This document shows, one piece after another, positions 23,329 to 32,914 of a stretch of DNA of 34,892 nt (position 1 is its first letter; each line of letters opens with the position of its first letter). The DNA is from Mnemiopsis leidyi (taxonomy: Eukaryota; Ctenophora; Tentaculata; Lobata; Bolinopsidae): NCBI GenBank assembly GCA_000226015.1, contig JH152972.1:54561-89452 (forward strand), written 5' to 3'. A program made the translations under genes and the position numbers. The notes beneath the pieces are model-generated. The model ran no database searches. It was not told where the DNA came from and worked only from the letters and a program-made list of their open reading frames with translations.

Positions 23329-23459
23329 GCCTTAAATCCTCGTGACAGCGAGCGTAAAACCAATCAGATTGCTTTATTTTACCCCTTCTGACAAGTGTGC
23401 AGGATATATAGGCAATCGATGGTCAGAACGACAAACAATACTACTGCGCTGCTGTACAA

Positions 23460-24625
23460 ATCGACGAAATGATATCCGACGAGATGATATCCGTTTAACG
23501 TTTAATTATTAACGAAACGCCAGGAGAGCCTAGCAAGCTGCGAGCCGCGCGCGAGTCGGGTAACACCTGGCCTTGACAATTTTTGTTTGACGTTATCAGG
23601 CACAGCAGCGGAATTTTTGCGCGGTTCACTCGCGCGCGGCTCGCAGTTACAATGCAAGCTAGCTGCTCTCGTGGCGTTAGAATGTAGAACGTTAGTCGGA
23701 TATCATCTCGTCAACTTTACATTATACATCCTTATTTTGCCTTCGCGGCAGCAGGTCAGGCAACGTCTGACAACATCCTTTTACCTAATCAGTTGCATAT
23801 ACGCCGCGCGCGGCGGCTGTTGTCGAGGTGTTACCCGACTCGCGCGCGGCTCGCAGCTTCAAGCTTGCTGCTCTCCTGGCATCAACGGGCGATGCGCGTC
23901 TAGGCCAGAAATGCGTGAGAGCGCGTGATGGCCGCGACAGTAGGTTATCAACCTACAATTTCCTGGCAAGAACGTTAAACGGATATCATACCTTCAAGGC
24001 GGCTGATACTTCTGACTTCGCTTCGGAAAAATGTTCAAATTTTAGAAAATTTTTAAAACTATTTTGAAAAAGGTCACAACGTGAGACAAGCGCGCGCGAA
24101 TTTTTAAATCTAATCTTGAGACGTTTAAGACCAAAAGCAAGGCTTTAGGAATTTGTGGTAGTGGGAACTTATTATTATTATTTCATCAAAATAGGTTAAG
24201 TGTAACACAGACTCTTGAAGAAGCTGAAGACGATATCTTGTCGAGATGTTACCCGACCCGCGCGCGGCTCGCAGTTTTCTGCTCTCCTCGCGTTTCGTTA
24301 GAACGTTAGACGGATATCATCTCGTCAAACGATATCATACATTTCTAAATAAGGTACTACTAAGTTTAAGGTAAAAAATTGTAATTTGTCTTTTAAACTT
24401 CTAAGATATTTCAGATGAGGTCTTAAATCGTATTGAAAGTCGAAGTTATTTAGAGAATAAAATGAGACATAATGCCTTTCTCAAGGATAACCCTTTCGTA
24501 GCTAAGAAAGGTTCATTGGCAGGATCAACGGGCGATGCGCGTCTAGAATTTCTTCTTCTTCAGAAATGCGTGAGAGCGCGTGATGGCCGCGACAGTAGGT
24601 TATCAACCTACAATGGCAGGATTCT
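23460..24625. repeat. CG-rich dispersed repeat cluster
   Basis: Several modules recur in both orientations. A module with tacccgac(t/c)cgcgcgcgg leading into ctcgcag appears near 23531-23562 (inverted), 23831 and 24250, with a partial copy near 23627. The word cggatatcatctcgtc or its complement appears near 23466-23490 (twice), 23698 and 24313, with variants near 22812 and 23980. A segment of about 80 bp beginning acgggcgatgcgcgtcta occurs at 23884-23965 and again at 24528-24613, the second copy carrying a short tttcttcttctt insertion. No coding frame spans the cluster. It looks like nested fragments of a non-autonomous element. Confidence 0.8.
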
Positions 24626-24644
24626 GAATTTACGTATTTTAGCA

Positions 24645-26415
24645 TTTTTTCCCGTATCTTGCCATTTGGGCCCGAAGGGCCCAAATGGCAAGATTGTTTT
24701 GATACGTTTTGTGCAAGTGCACAAAAAGTACAAAACAAGAGTTGGCGATCGACAGCGCGATTTTGTAAGATTAGCTCGAAAAGTGTCCGTACGTACGTAC
24801 GTACGTCCGCGCTCCTTTATCAAACTTATCATGTATACAAATAAGATTATAGTTTTTAACTGTCCAAGGCCGCAGAATGTACTTAAGATATACATAATCA
24901 TTATGAAATGTATGTATATTTGCCTCACATCAAGAAAAATGATCAAAATTCTATGAACTTTAGTTTTATTGAGTAATTTGTCGAAATTTGACAGATTGAA
25001 AGATGAATGTAACACAATTTTAATCTCAGCTCCGTACACGGTACAAATCTATTTAACCGTTAACGACAAACTTACATAACGCTATTAGTTTAAAGTATAA
25101 ACACAACGCAGTATGACTATGAATAAATTGCAAAGGTAGCACTTTGAACGTGCAGAGAACGTGCTATGAATATTAACCGTGTGGTTAGTGGTGGCATATT
25201 ATGATTCCTTATTTCGCGAATTTTAATTACAAAAAGCGACGGCATGATAATTGATACGGGAAATTCAGCGGTCGCCTGACACAGTGAAAGCGGCCGCAAT
25301 TCTTGTTATTTGATTAAATTTTAAATTTTTTAGATACTTTGAGAGATTAGTTGTGATGATGCTGGTATAATTATTTGTTATTTATTATTTATTTTCTATA
25401 TTATCTTTTTTAATTTTTAATACTTTTGAAGAGAAACTGCTGTATCAAATTGCGATACTTTCTTCTTATTTGTTTCCTTAATCGTTGAGAAGAGTATATC
25501 CAAATTTTTCTCCCGTTTCTGTGCTTTATTAAATATTAAAACCAGCGGCGTAACGATGCCCCGGGCTCCCTGGCTACGCCGGAGGGCGCCGTCATCAGGG
25601 GGCGCCAAATCGTCATAAACAAGAATTGCGACCGCTTTCATTGTGTCAGGCGACCGCTGAATTTCCTGTATCATGCCGTCGCTTATTGTTACTATAATTC
25701 GCGGAATCAGGAACCAGACGTAATTTCGGTCAATTTCATTGTTCTGCACGTGTAAGACGCGCGAATTAATGCAGCCGTTCGATGCAAGATTTAAAAACTA
25801 CACGCTGCACACGTGCAAAGTTTGAACACAATCGCGCGTTTCTTTCATTGTTATTTGAAATATCTTGAGTCTGCATAACGTCGCCATTATTATATTGTAT
25901 ATTGTACTCGGTACTACGTTGTTTATAATTTACAAATGGCGTGGATAAGTCGTCAATTAAAATTGTCCGGTTGAACGTTTAAAATCGTGTTACATTCATC
26001 TTTCAATTTAGGTTATCTGCCATTCGTCATTCGACAAATTACTCAATAAACTTCAGTTTAAAAGAATTTTGATCGTATCTCTTGATTGATCATACATCTT
26101 GTCGCGATTGTTGTGATTAGAAGAAATAGTTGAGGCAATCATGCATACATTGCATAATGTGAAGTACATTCGTCGGCCAGAGGCAGTTAAGTCTGTTAAC
26201 ACAGCTATTATTGTTTTCGTATACATGATTAAGTTTGATAAAGGAGCGGCGCGCGGACGTACGTACGTACGGACACTTTTTGAGCTAATATTCCAAAATT
26301 ATGCTGTCGATCGCCAACCCTTGTTTTGTACTTTTTGTGCACGTGCACAAAACGTATCAAAACAATCTTGCCATTTGGGCCCTTCGGGCCCAAATGGCAA
26401 GATACGGGAAAAAAT
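24645..26415. mobile_element. Foldback transposon of about 1.8 kb with long inverted arms
   Basis: The left arm (about 24645-25020) and right arm (about 25985-26415) are inverted copies. They match almost perfectly for the outer 100 bases and diverge inward with small indels. Each end carries its own perfect hairpin: 16-bp arms (CTTGCCATTTGGGCCC and complement) around a 3-base loop, at 24658-24692 and 26367-26401. Both arms also contain a cgtacgtacgtacg run. A second inverted pair lies inside (listed separately), so much of the element folds on itself. No transposase-like frame was found, so it is probably non-autonomous. No clear target-site duplication was seen. Confidence 0.88.
25195..25745. 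repeat. Inner inverted repeat of the foldback element
   Basis: About 25200-25306 and 25611-25720 are inverted copies. Shared landmarks are gcgacggcatgat, ggaaattcagcggtcgcctg and gcaattcttgtt. The central spacer contains a GC-rich stretch (about 25548-25610, with ggcgcc and cccc runs) and AT-rich DNA. The 110-codon minus ORF at 25417-25749 runs through one arm and the spacer and has no family motif. Confidence 0.85.
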
Positions 26416-27458
26416 ATGGGACAATTTTGCAAGATTAACTGTGTGACTAGCAAAATCGCGTGTTTGGTTCAATAACTTCACTTTTTATTTAGATTTTTCG
26501 GCCATTTTTTCACAAATTGCTTCAAGTAAGTCCTTACACCAGGGGCGCCGATTAGGGGTGCAAGATATTTTATCATTTGTTATTCTTTTTGAGATTGACG
26601 AAGAAAAACAAGTGGTTTCTTTAAAACAGAGCCAGTTGAATAAGAGGCCAAGTACTTGACTCGTCTCGAGGGCCGATGTTGAAATTTGAATGCCATCCTA
26701 GTCATCAGATCCTCAGCAGGAATATGACCCCTACTTTTGTTCTTTGGTTTATTACCACAAAGCATTTAATTTTTAAGTGTTTTTAATGTTTTATTTTCTG
26801 GTCTGCAATGTTACACGATAGAAGTAGTAATGCCTATTCGTGATGATGAACCTTATAGGTCATGCAGACTAGTAGCAACCTTGTTTCCTAATGAATTTGA
26901 ATTGATTCATGTTCTTTAAGTTTGATGGGCTGCCTGATACAATGAAGCAATCCCTTTCAGTTGACTTTTTTAAGTCTTATTCAAAACACCTTTTTACCAT
27001 ATCAGACACTTGAGTGACTAGCATGTTTGAAGTATTGACACAAACTGGTAATTTGCTTGCTTGTTTTACAGAAGTGCATCCTTTTTCAAAGATCAATTAA
27101 TTAGAGAATTAGACATATCATCCTTTTGGCATCTTTCTATATATACAATATATACATTGTACATTGCTCTGGTACATTGTCGGACAGCTTACTTTTGCAT
27201 TTCTAGTGGGTCCAACAGTACTGGGTACAAAAGAATTATCTTTAGAAGTGTTAGATGTCAACACTAATTGTTAGATGTCAACACTAATTGTACTAAAATA
27301 CAATCAAGACTTTACAAATAACAATTATTCTTGCTTTCTCACATGTACGCCTGCAGTTCAAATGGCAGGAAGATAGTGAGACTTTTACATGAACTTTGAC
27401 ATCGTTTAGATCTTCTGTAAACTCTCCCCATCATCTTTCGACTGATATCACAAGTGTG
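26416..27458. other. Repeat flank and region upstream of the RWD/RING gene
   Basis: 26416-26548 is the second copy of the dispersed repeat also found inverted at 10097-10235 and ends near a ggcgcc motif. From 26550 on the DNA is AT-rich without a recognisable exon. A perfect 20-bp tandem duplication (gttagatgtc...ctaatt) lies at 27250-27289. The last few hundred bases should hold the promoter and any 5' untranslated exon of the next gene. Confidence 0.5.
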
Positions 27459-29736
27459 ATGTCTTTCATTGATGAAGAGCTTACAAAGATAAAAAAGGAG
27501 CTTGAGGGTTCCGTTGAGGGCTTGGAAATCCTATCTACAAGTCAGCATTCAGTTCAAGTTAAGATATGGTAAGCTTTCAAGTTTCTCAAAGTTTTTTTAG
27601 ATACCTTAACAAATTGATTGTATAATTTGGTATTAAATCTGTATTTTCAGGAAAACAGAACACAAACAACTACGACTTCTCATAATGTTTCCTGAAGAAT
27701 ACCCTCACAAGTGTCTGATGATAGAGGTTAAGAGTAAATCTCTTCCAGAAAGAGTTATGAAGTTGATTGAGAACATCACTGAGAAAGAAGCAAAAAAACT
27801 TCAAGGACAGTACCAGGTTAATATCTTTTACCGGGTCTCTTCATCAATTACAATGACATTCAATTTCAAATGGGGGGGGAGGGAGTGAGATGGGACACTG
27901 ACCATGACACTTATGGTCTAAATGGAATTTTGATCTAAATGACCATTTGTTAGTCCATTTGTCTCTGATACATTTGAAATTTCGAACCGGACAACCAGGC
28001 TATGGCCAAGTTTTGGTCAACTTACCCCTGGCCTCTCTCCTGATTGAATCTGTCTCCTGTTCTTTACATATTCTCTTAATTGGGTTTCCTAAATGGTAAG
28101 TCATGTACCATTGTAGTCTGTGTTGTTTTAACGAATTATATCATTCAAGTGACACAAAGCAATTTATAGTACTCTTCAAGGGTAAAGGTAAGTTAGTAAA
28201 GGCCAGGGGGTAAATGCTTAAGCATTTAATGAAATCAATGCTGCCTTTTTCAATCTCCGAGTCATATGCACAACAAACATTAAGGTTTGGTAAAGTCAAT
28301 ACAAAGCTTGGTTAAGTCAATAAAAAGCTTCTTTTATGATTAGTTTTCAAATCTCCTCAGGTCATTCAGATATGCAAGGTTGCTCGTCAATTCTTGGACG
28401 AAAACATGTTTATTGTTTGTGCAGATGAACTGGATGCAGTAAAGAATAGATTAATGGAGAAGGGTGATGAAATAAAAATCAAACAAAAAGCTGGAACTTT
28501 CCAAGTAACTGCTCACAAAAATGGATACTTCATGAATCTTAAATTTTCCATAACTGATGACTATCCTCAATCCAATGCCAAGTAAGTCCTTTATCTATGA
28601 CTCAATTGCAATATGATTAATCGAACTACAATTGTCTTCCCGTGTAGCCAATATAAAATCCTTTTACCCAAGACATCTTGTGCTACCAATTTGCCGCTAC
28701 AATATCAACATTTTGGCCGACTTGTCATGACTTTTTACTGTACCTGTACCATAGGATCGAGTGTAAAGAAACAAACTTTCCGGCGGATTTGGCAGCCATG
28801 TTTGTCAGACAGGGAGTTGAACTGTCAAGACGGTGTGTGGTTGCCCCAGCTCTCCAAAAGAAAGGGTAGGGTTAGTAAAGTTAGTATTTTTATGTTATTT
28901 CCGAACATTGAATGAATTTAAAATGAAGACTAAATTTGCAACAAGAAATTAGTTGCTTAATTAAAACAAAAAATCAAAACTAACAATGTTTGGTCAATTC
29001 CATATATTTGCAGCGACCCACCATTCAAAGTAAAGCCCTCGATTCTTCCTGTTGCCGAATACTTGATAAGAGATTGCATCAAGTTCTATCCCACTGCTCA
29101 GTGCTCAATATGTGACAACCAGACATTTCCTACCGACCCTAAAGATGTATGTTTTTTTAAGTTTATCGGCACAGTCTCATTTATCGAAGTCAAAAAAGAG
29201 CTAATTATTCTCGGGCAGTTTGAAAAAAACCACTAACATTTAGTTTAATAATTTTAAAGTGCCAGGCTATTTATAATAAAAAACAGTAATAAAGTCTGCT
29301 TCGTTTAAAACAAAACTCTGCAGGTTACGCAAGATATTCGTGGGCCACTATATGTGGAATATGTTTACTGTTCCCACGTGTTTCATCATAAATGTCTCGA
29401 CAAGTATATGAAAACACCTCCTTTTAAAGGTTTGCTAGAAATTTTACCCTCCTGATCACTTATTAAATCCATATCAGCATAATGATAAGCACGAAATATG
29501 ATCTATAATTGACCTGCTTTTAAATTGAATTAAAATTGCCACAAGATGTTAGATGTACAATCTGCATTCTGGATTAATTGTATATCGCTGCAGGTGGCAA
29601 GAAATGTCCTATTTGTGGTAAACGCATTTTCCATGAGAAGTGGAAAGAAACACCAGAACTAGCCGAACAGAGGTGGGCACACAAACAAGCGAAACGGAGA
29701 GAGCTAGACGAGGTTACAGACTTCATGGATTTCTGA
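27459..29736 (+). CDS. RWD-domain and RING-H2 finger protein, probable E3 ubiquitin ligase, seven exons
   Basis: Exons are 27459-27568, 27651-27816, 28361-28581, 28755-28865, 29014-29146, 29324-29429 and 29594-29736. All junctions are GT-AG and keep one frame, giving 329 residues. Residues 1 to about 95 form an RWD domain (MSFIDEELTKIKKELEG, IMFPEEYPHKCLMIEV). Residues about 100-190 look like a second, more diverged RWD-type domain (FSITDDYPQS). A RING-H2 finger follows: Cys233, Cys236, Cys263, His265, His268, Cys271, Cys287 and Cys290, with spacing C-x2-C, C-x-H-x2-H-x2-C, C-x2-C. The tail (WAHKQAKRRELDEV) is charged and helical. Expected role is E2-dependent ubiquitin transfer; the substrate is unknown. 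FANCL also pairs a double RWD with a RING, but its RING region does not match this one, so I give no symbol. AATAAA at 30016-30021 is a likely poly(A) signal. DPH1 follows on the same strand. Confidence 0.85.
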
Positions 29737-30101
29737 AAAGAGCGGGTGTTATTTCCAAACTTGATTTAAGTCTCACATTTGTTTTTCATCGTTTTATTGT
29801 GTACATCGTTATAAATCTATTTGTATGGGCTGTTCATGTTTCACCGCTTCTGAGAAATTTAAGGCGGTATTTTACATTGCTGCTTCGCTGTTTTTACTTT
29901 GTCTTGTTTTCTAAAATAAGGGCTGAGTGTTTGCTTTTTTCCGATCTATATCTGACAGCAAAATTCTTTACACAAACCCTCAATCCAGCTCTTGGTATTG
30001 ATTATTTTAGATTTAAATAAATTACAGTGAAGTTAACTTATCTACTGAGTACTAAATATACTCTTGTAGCTACTGCTCTAATACTAAAAACTTTTTAAGC
30101 C
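29737..30101 (+). other. Short spacer between the RWD/RING gene and DPH1
   Basis: It contains the 3' untranslated region of the RWD/RING gene, with AATAAA at 30016-30021, and ends 80 bases later at the DPH1 ATG. The DPH1 promoter must lie in or overlap this stretch. The ORF at 29640-30020 is a frame-shifted read through the last exon and is not a gene. Confidence 0.6.
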
Positions 30102-31967
30102 ATGCTAACAACAGCAAATGATTCATGTGACTCATGTTCCTGTAACAAGGAGACTGCCGACTCCAATACAACATCAGACCGGTCTGTGGTTGTGAAGGTG
30201 ACAGAGCCGCGCAAGCGAGTACAGCGCAGGGTGGTGCAGCAGATTCCGGAGGAACAGTTAAATGATCCTCTTATAAATGAGGCTATTAATGTAGGTATGT
30301 TGTTTTGGTAGGTTATTGAGATTTTCAAGTCATTAAGAGCTAAGAGAGTAAGATAAAGTCTAGCTTATTGTTAAAAGTCATTGTTACTATCCAAAATATA
30401 TATATTTATATGCTCTTCGAAATTTTCAGAAACTCCCGTCTAACTACAATTTTGAGATCCACAAAAGCATCTGGAGGGTACGCAATGCTGGTGCAAAATG
30501 TGTTGCTCTGCAGTTTCCGGAGGGACTTCTCTTGTATGCTTGTGTGATAGCGGATATCTTGGAAGCGTTTACTGATGCCGAAATGTTGATCATGGGCGAT
30601 GTGACATACGGGGCATGTTGTGTAGATGATTTTACTGCTAGGAGCCTGGGAGCTGACTTTATGATTCATTACGGACATTCCTGTTTGGTTCCCATCGATA
30701 GGTAATCAATCAGATAGGGCTCATATTGAGATTTTGTGGAATTATGTGAAATTTATGTAATTAGATAGGATGTTTGACGTTTCTTTCTTGTTATCATACT
30801 TGTATCATTTTTCAAGAACAAAATTGATGTAAATTTGTAAATTTTACCTGATATAACGTCACAGATTTTCTCAGGACAAGCATCACTGTACTTTACGTGT
30901 TTGTGGACATCCAAATAGATCCAAAACATCTTATCGACACTATCAATTTCAACTTTGAAAAGGATAAGAAGATGGCTATCGTCAGCACTATCCAATTTCT
31001 GAATACATTGCACAGGTTCTCGGTATAGTTAAACGATTAATAATTAAGTTGAAGCTCAGGGTTTTGTTTCCACCACTTGTTATTAGCACGTCACAAGGTA
31101 GAGTAGTTACATTTTTGCAACGTCATCGAAATCCTTTCAGTATTGTTGGAGCATTGAATAAAGAAGGGTGGAACTTGGTTATACCTCAATCTAAACCTCT
31201 TTCCCCCGGGAGAGGTAAGAATGGCAATTATAATGAAAAAATGTGACTCTCTAGCTTTCAAACGTATTTTCATTTCCCACGTTCAAAATCTGAAGTCTGG
31301 ATAATGTCACAATGTAACTAGCAATTTATTTCAACAAGGCGCCTTAACTTAACATTCCCACCACCAGGTATTAGGCTGCACCTCGCCCCCTCTAGACTCC
31401 TCAGTTACCTGTCTACTTTACCTTGGAGACGGTCGCTTTCACCTGGAGTCCATCATGATCTCTAACCCTGCTCTACCTGCTTATCGCTACGACCCCTACA
31501 ACAAGTCTCTAACTCAAGAGTATTATGATCACGTCAAGATGAAAAGGATAAGGTTTGAGGAGATTGAGAAAGCAAAGAAAGCAGAAAAGTGGGGGTTGAT
31601 ATTAGGTACGTTAGGTCGTCAAGGTAATCCAGCTATCTTGTCCAACATTCAGAAACAGATCACGGCAGCTGGTAAAAGTTACGTTGTCCTGCTCATGTCA
31701 GAGATATTTCCAGAGAGGCTTGGTCTGATGGTGGAGGTTGGAGCCTGGGTCCAAGTAGCTTGTCCTCGGCTATCGATAGACTGGGGATACGCGTTCCCTG
31801 TTCCTCTTTTGTCTCCTTATGAAGCCTCTGTCGCGTTGAAGAATGTCGAATGGCAGGAGAACTACCCCATGGACTTCTACAGTAACAATTCGCTAGGACC
31901 GTGGACAAACAATCACCCTGATAATAAGGTGAAGATTGTCAGAAAGAAAGCTGCAGACAAGTCATGA
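30102..31967 (+). CDS. DPH1: DPH1, radical 3-amino-3-carboxypropyltransferase of diphthamide synthesis (one junction out of frame)
   Basis: Exons are 30102-30290, 30430-30701, 30875-31015, 31141-31214 and 31368-31967. The product of about 423 residues matches DPH1 throughout: [114 protein letters not shown] and [15 protein letters not shown]. With DPH2 it transfers the aminocarboxypropyl group of SAM onto a histidine of elongation factor 2 using a 4Fe-4S cluster. The three likely cluster cysteines (YGACC, LGCTSP, VACPRL) are present. Exon 4 ends in phase 1, but the natural start of exon 5 (GTA TTA GGC TGC) needs phase 0. One extra C in the run at 31203-31207 would explain this; alternatively a second AG at 31373-31374 restores the frame but shortens the conserved motif to PGRGCTSP. 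Confidence 0.92.
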
Positions 31968-32257
31968 TGTGAATTATGGTGCATTAGGATTTCTTTTAAC
32001 GGGTCGAGTCCTTGAATTTTCAAAATTGTCCCTTTTATTTTGGTTTCGTTAAGATTTTGTAAATTAATTTATTGGCTCATTATTATACAATTGCACATTT
32101 ATTGTGAAACATTTTCTTTAAAACAGCTTCATTACGTGTGAAATCTTTAATTTAATTGTTCACCATCATTTCAGATTAATACTTTATTAGATTATCAATT
32201 ATGTGATTATATTGAATTTTAAAGCAGACCCATCTACCTCAGACTATGGAAGTTCGA

Positions 32258-32752
32258 AAGTTACATCTTCGAAATAAGGACCTAAAAAAGGCCCCCTCCC
32301 CACTTGAAACCACATTCATAACACACTCACAGTGCACTACACTTGGCTATGTTAGGATCCCATTTAAAGCACATATATACTGTGTGTGTGCAGATAAGCA
32401 GATACGAGATAATAACCGATTGATCACTGATAGACATGCAAGAAATTCGTGTGCTGCCATAGGGCCGGTCGCTCATTTGGTAGAGCACTCATTTATACAA
32501 TGCAGAGGTTGTCTGATCATACCCGTCTCGGCACGGTGCCGGTCCATGAATTTTCTGAATTGACTATCAGTGGAAATGGTGTCTGTTCAAATATCTGCTC
32601 CGTACACATCATGTAGCTTGGTTGATCCTTCGGCCCACCCATAACATAACACATCCGTTAACAGTCAGCGCACACCTCTGGGAATCGAGCTTGCTCAAAA
32701 TGAGGACCTGAAAAAGGCCCCCTCCCCACTTGAAACCACAAAGTTACATCTT
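32258..32752. repeat. Pair of 43-bp direct repeats flanking a tRNA-like segment
   Basis: Copies at 32272-32314 and 32698-32740 differ at two of 43 bases (core aaaggccccctccccacttg). A 13-bp word, aaagttacatctt, lies just before the first copy (32258-32270) and just after the second (32740-32752). The tRNA-like SINE head lies between them. The repeats may be ends of a composite element or the product of a local duplication. Confidence 0.85.
32462..32533 (+). mobile_element. tRNA-derived SINE-like element (head)
   Basis: The sequence gtcgctcatttggtagagca matches a Pol III A box with its D-arm, followed by an anticodon-arm-like region and cccgtctcgg like the end of a T-arm. The B box is degenerate (gatcatacc instead of ggttcgaatcc), so this is probably an inactive copy. 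The acceptor ends do not pair well enough for a functional tRNA. Confidence 0.6.
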
Positions 32753-32914
32753 GATTCTTGACAGAGACCTCACCAGATTTCTTAATGATCCGTTCCCTTA
32801 AAAAGTCACTGTTTGTATTGGAGATGAACGTATTTTGTTCTGGTTTGCCTCTTGTTCAACAAAGTTCTGTGCGATCACGTTTCTCCTCACAAATTACCTT
32901 CAATAGCAGATAGG

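Larger units (their letters stand above)
22954..23445. repeat. Perfect 117-bp inverted repeat around an assembly gap
   Basis: Left arm 22954-23070 and right arm 23329-23445 are exact reverse complements over 117 bases. The right arm begins at the first base after the run of Ns. The spacer holds about 250 known bases plus the gap and a separate 24-bp palindrome. It could be a young foldback element or an assembly product. Confidence 0.95.
31968..32914. other. Spacer between DPH1 and SRP68, with SINE-like DNA
   Basis: The first 250 bases are AT-rich and contain the DPH1 3' end; no clear AATAAA follows the stop. From 32258 to 32752 lies a repeat complex, listed separately. The final 160 bases should hold the SRP68 promoter. 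An in-frame upstream ATG at 32852 would extend SRP68 by 21 residues. Confidence 0.5.

Noticed and set aside
24462-24956. 164-codon plus ORF and matching minus ORFs (24608-25039, 26141-26446)
   Set aside because: They read through the arms of the foldback element; similar peptides from both arms reflect the repeat, not a gene family.
25417-25749. 110-codon minus ORF inside the foldback element, considered as a transposase remnant
   Set aside because: No DDE or other transposase motif, and part of it is translated inverted-repeat DNA.
31181-31200. Ser in DPH1 motif PQSKPL, where human DPH1 has Cys, considered as a lost iron-sulphur ligand
   Set aside because: The likely cluster ligand is the Cys of the following LGCTSP motif, which is present; the PQ-x-K position varies in the family.
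32462-32533. Functional tRNA gene
   Set aside because: The B box is degenerate and the acceptor ends do not pair, so a SINE head is the better reading.
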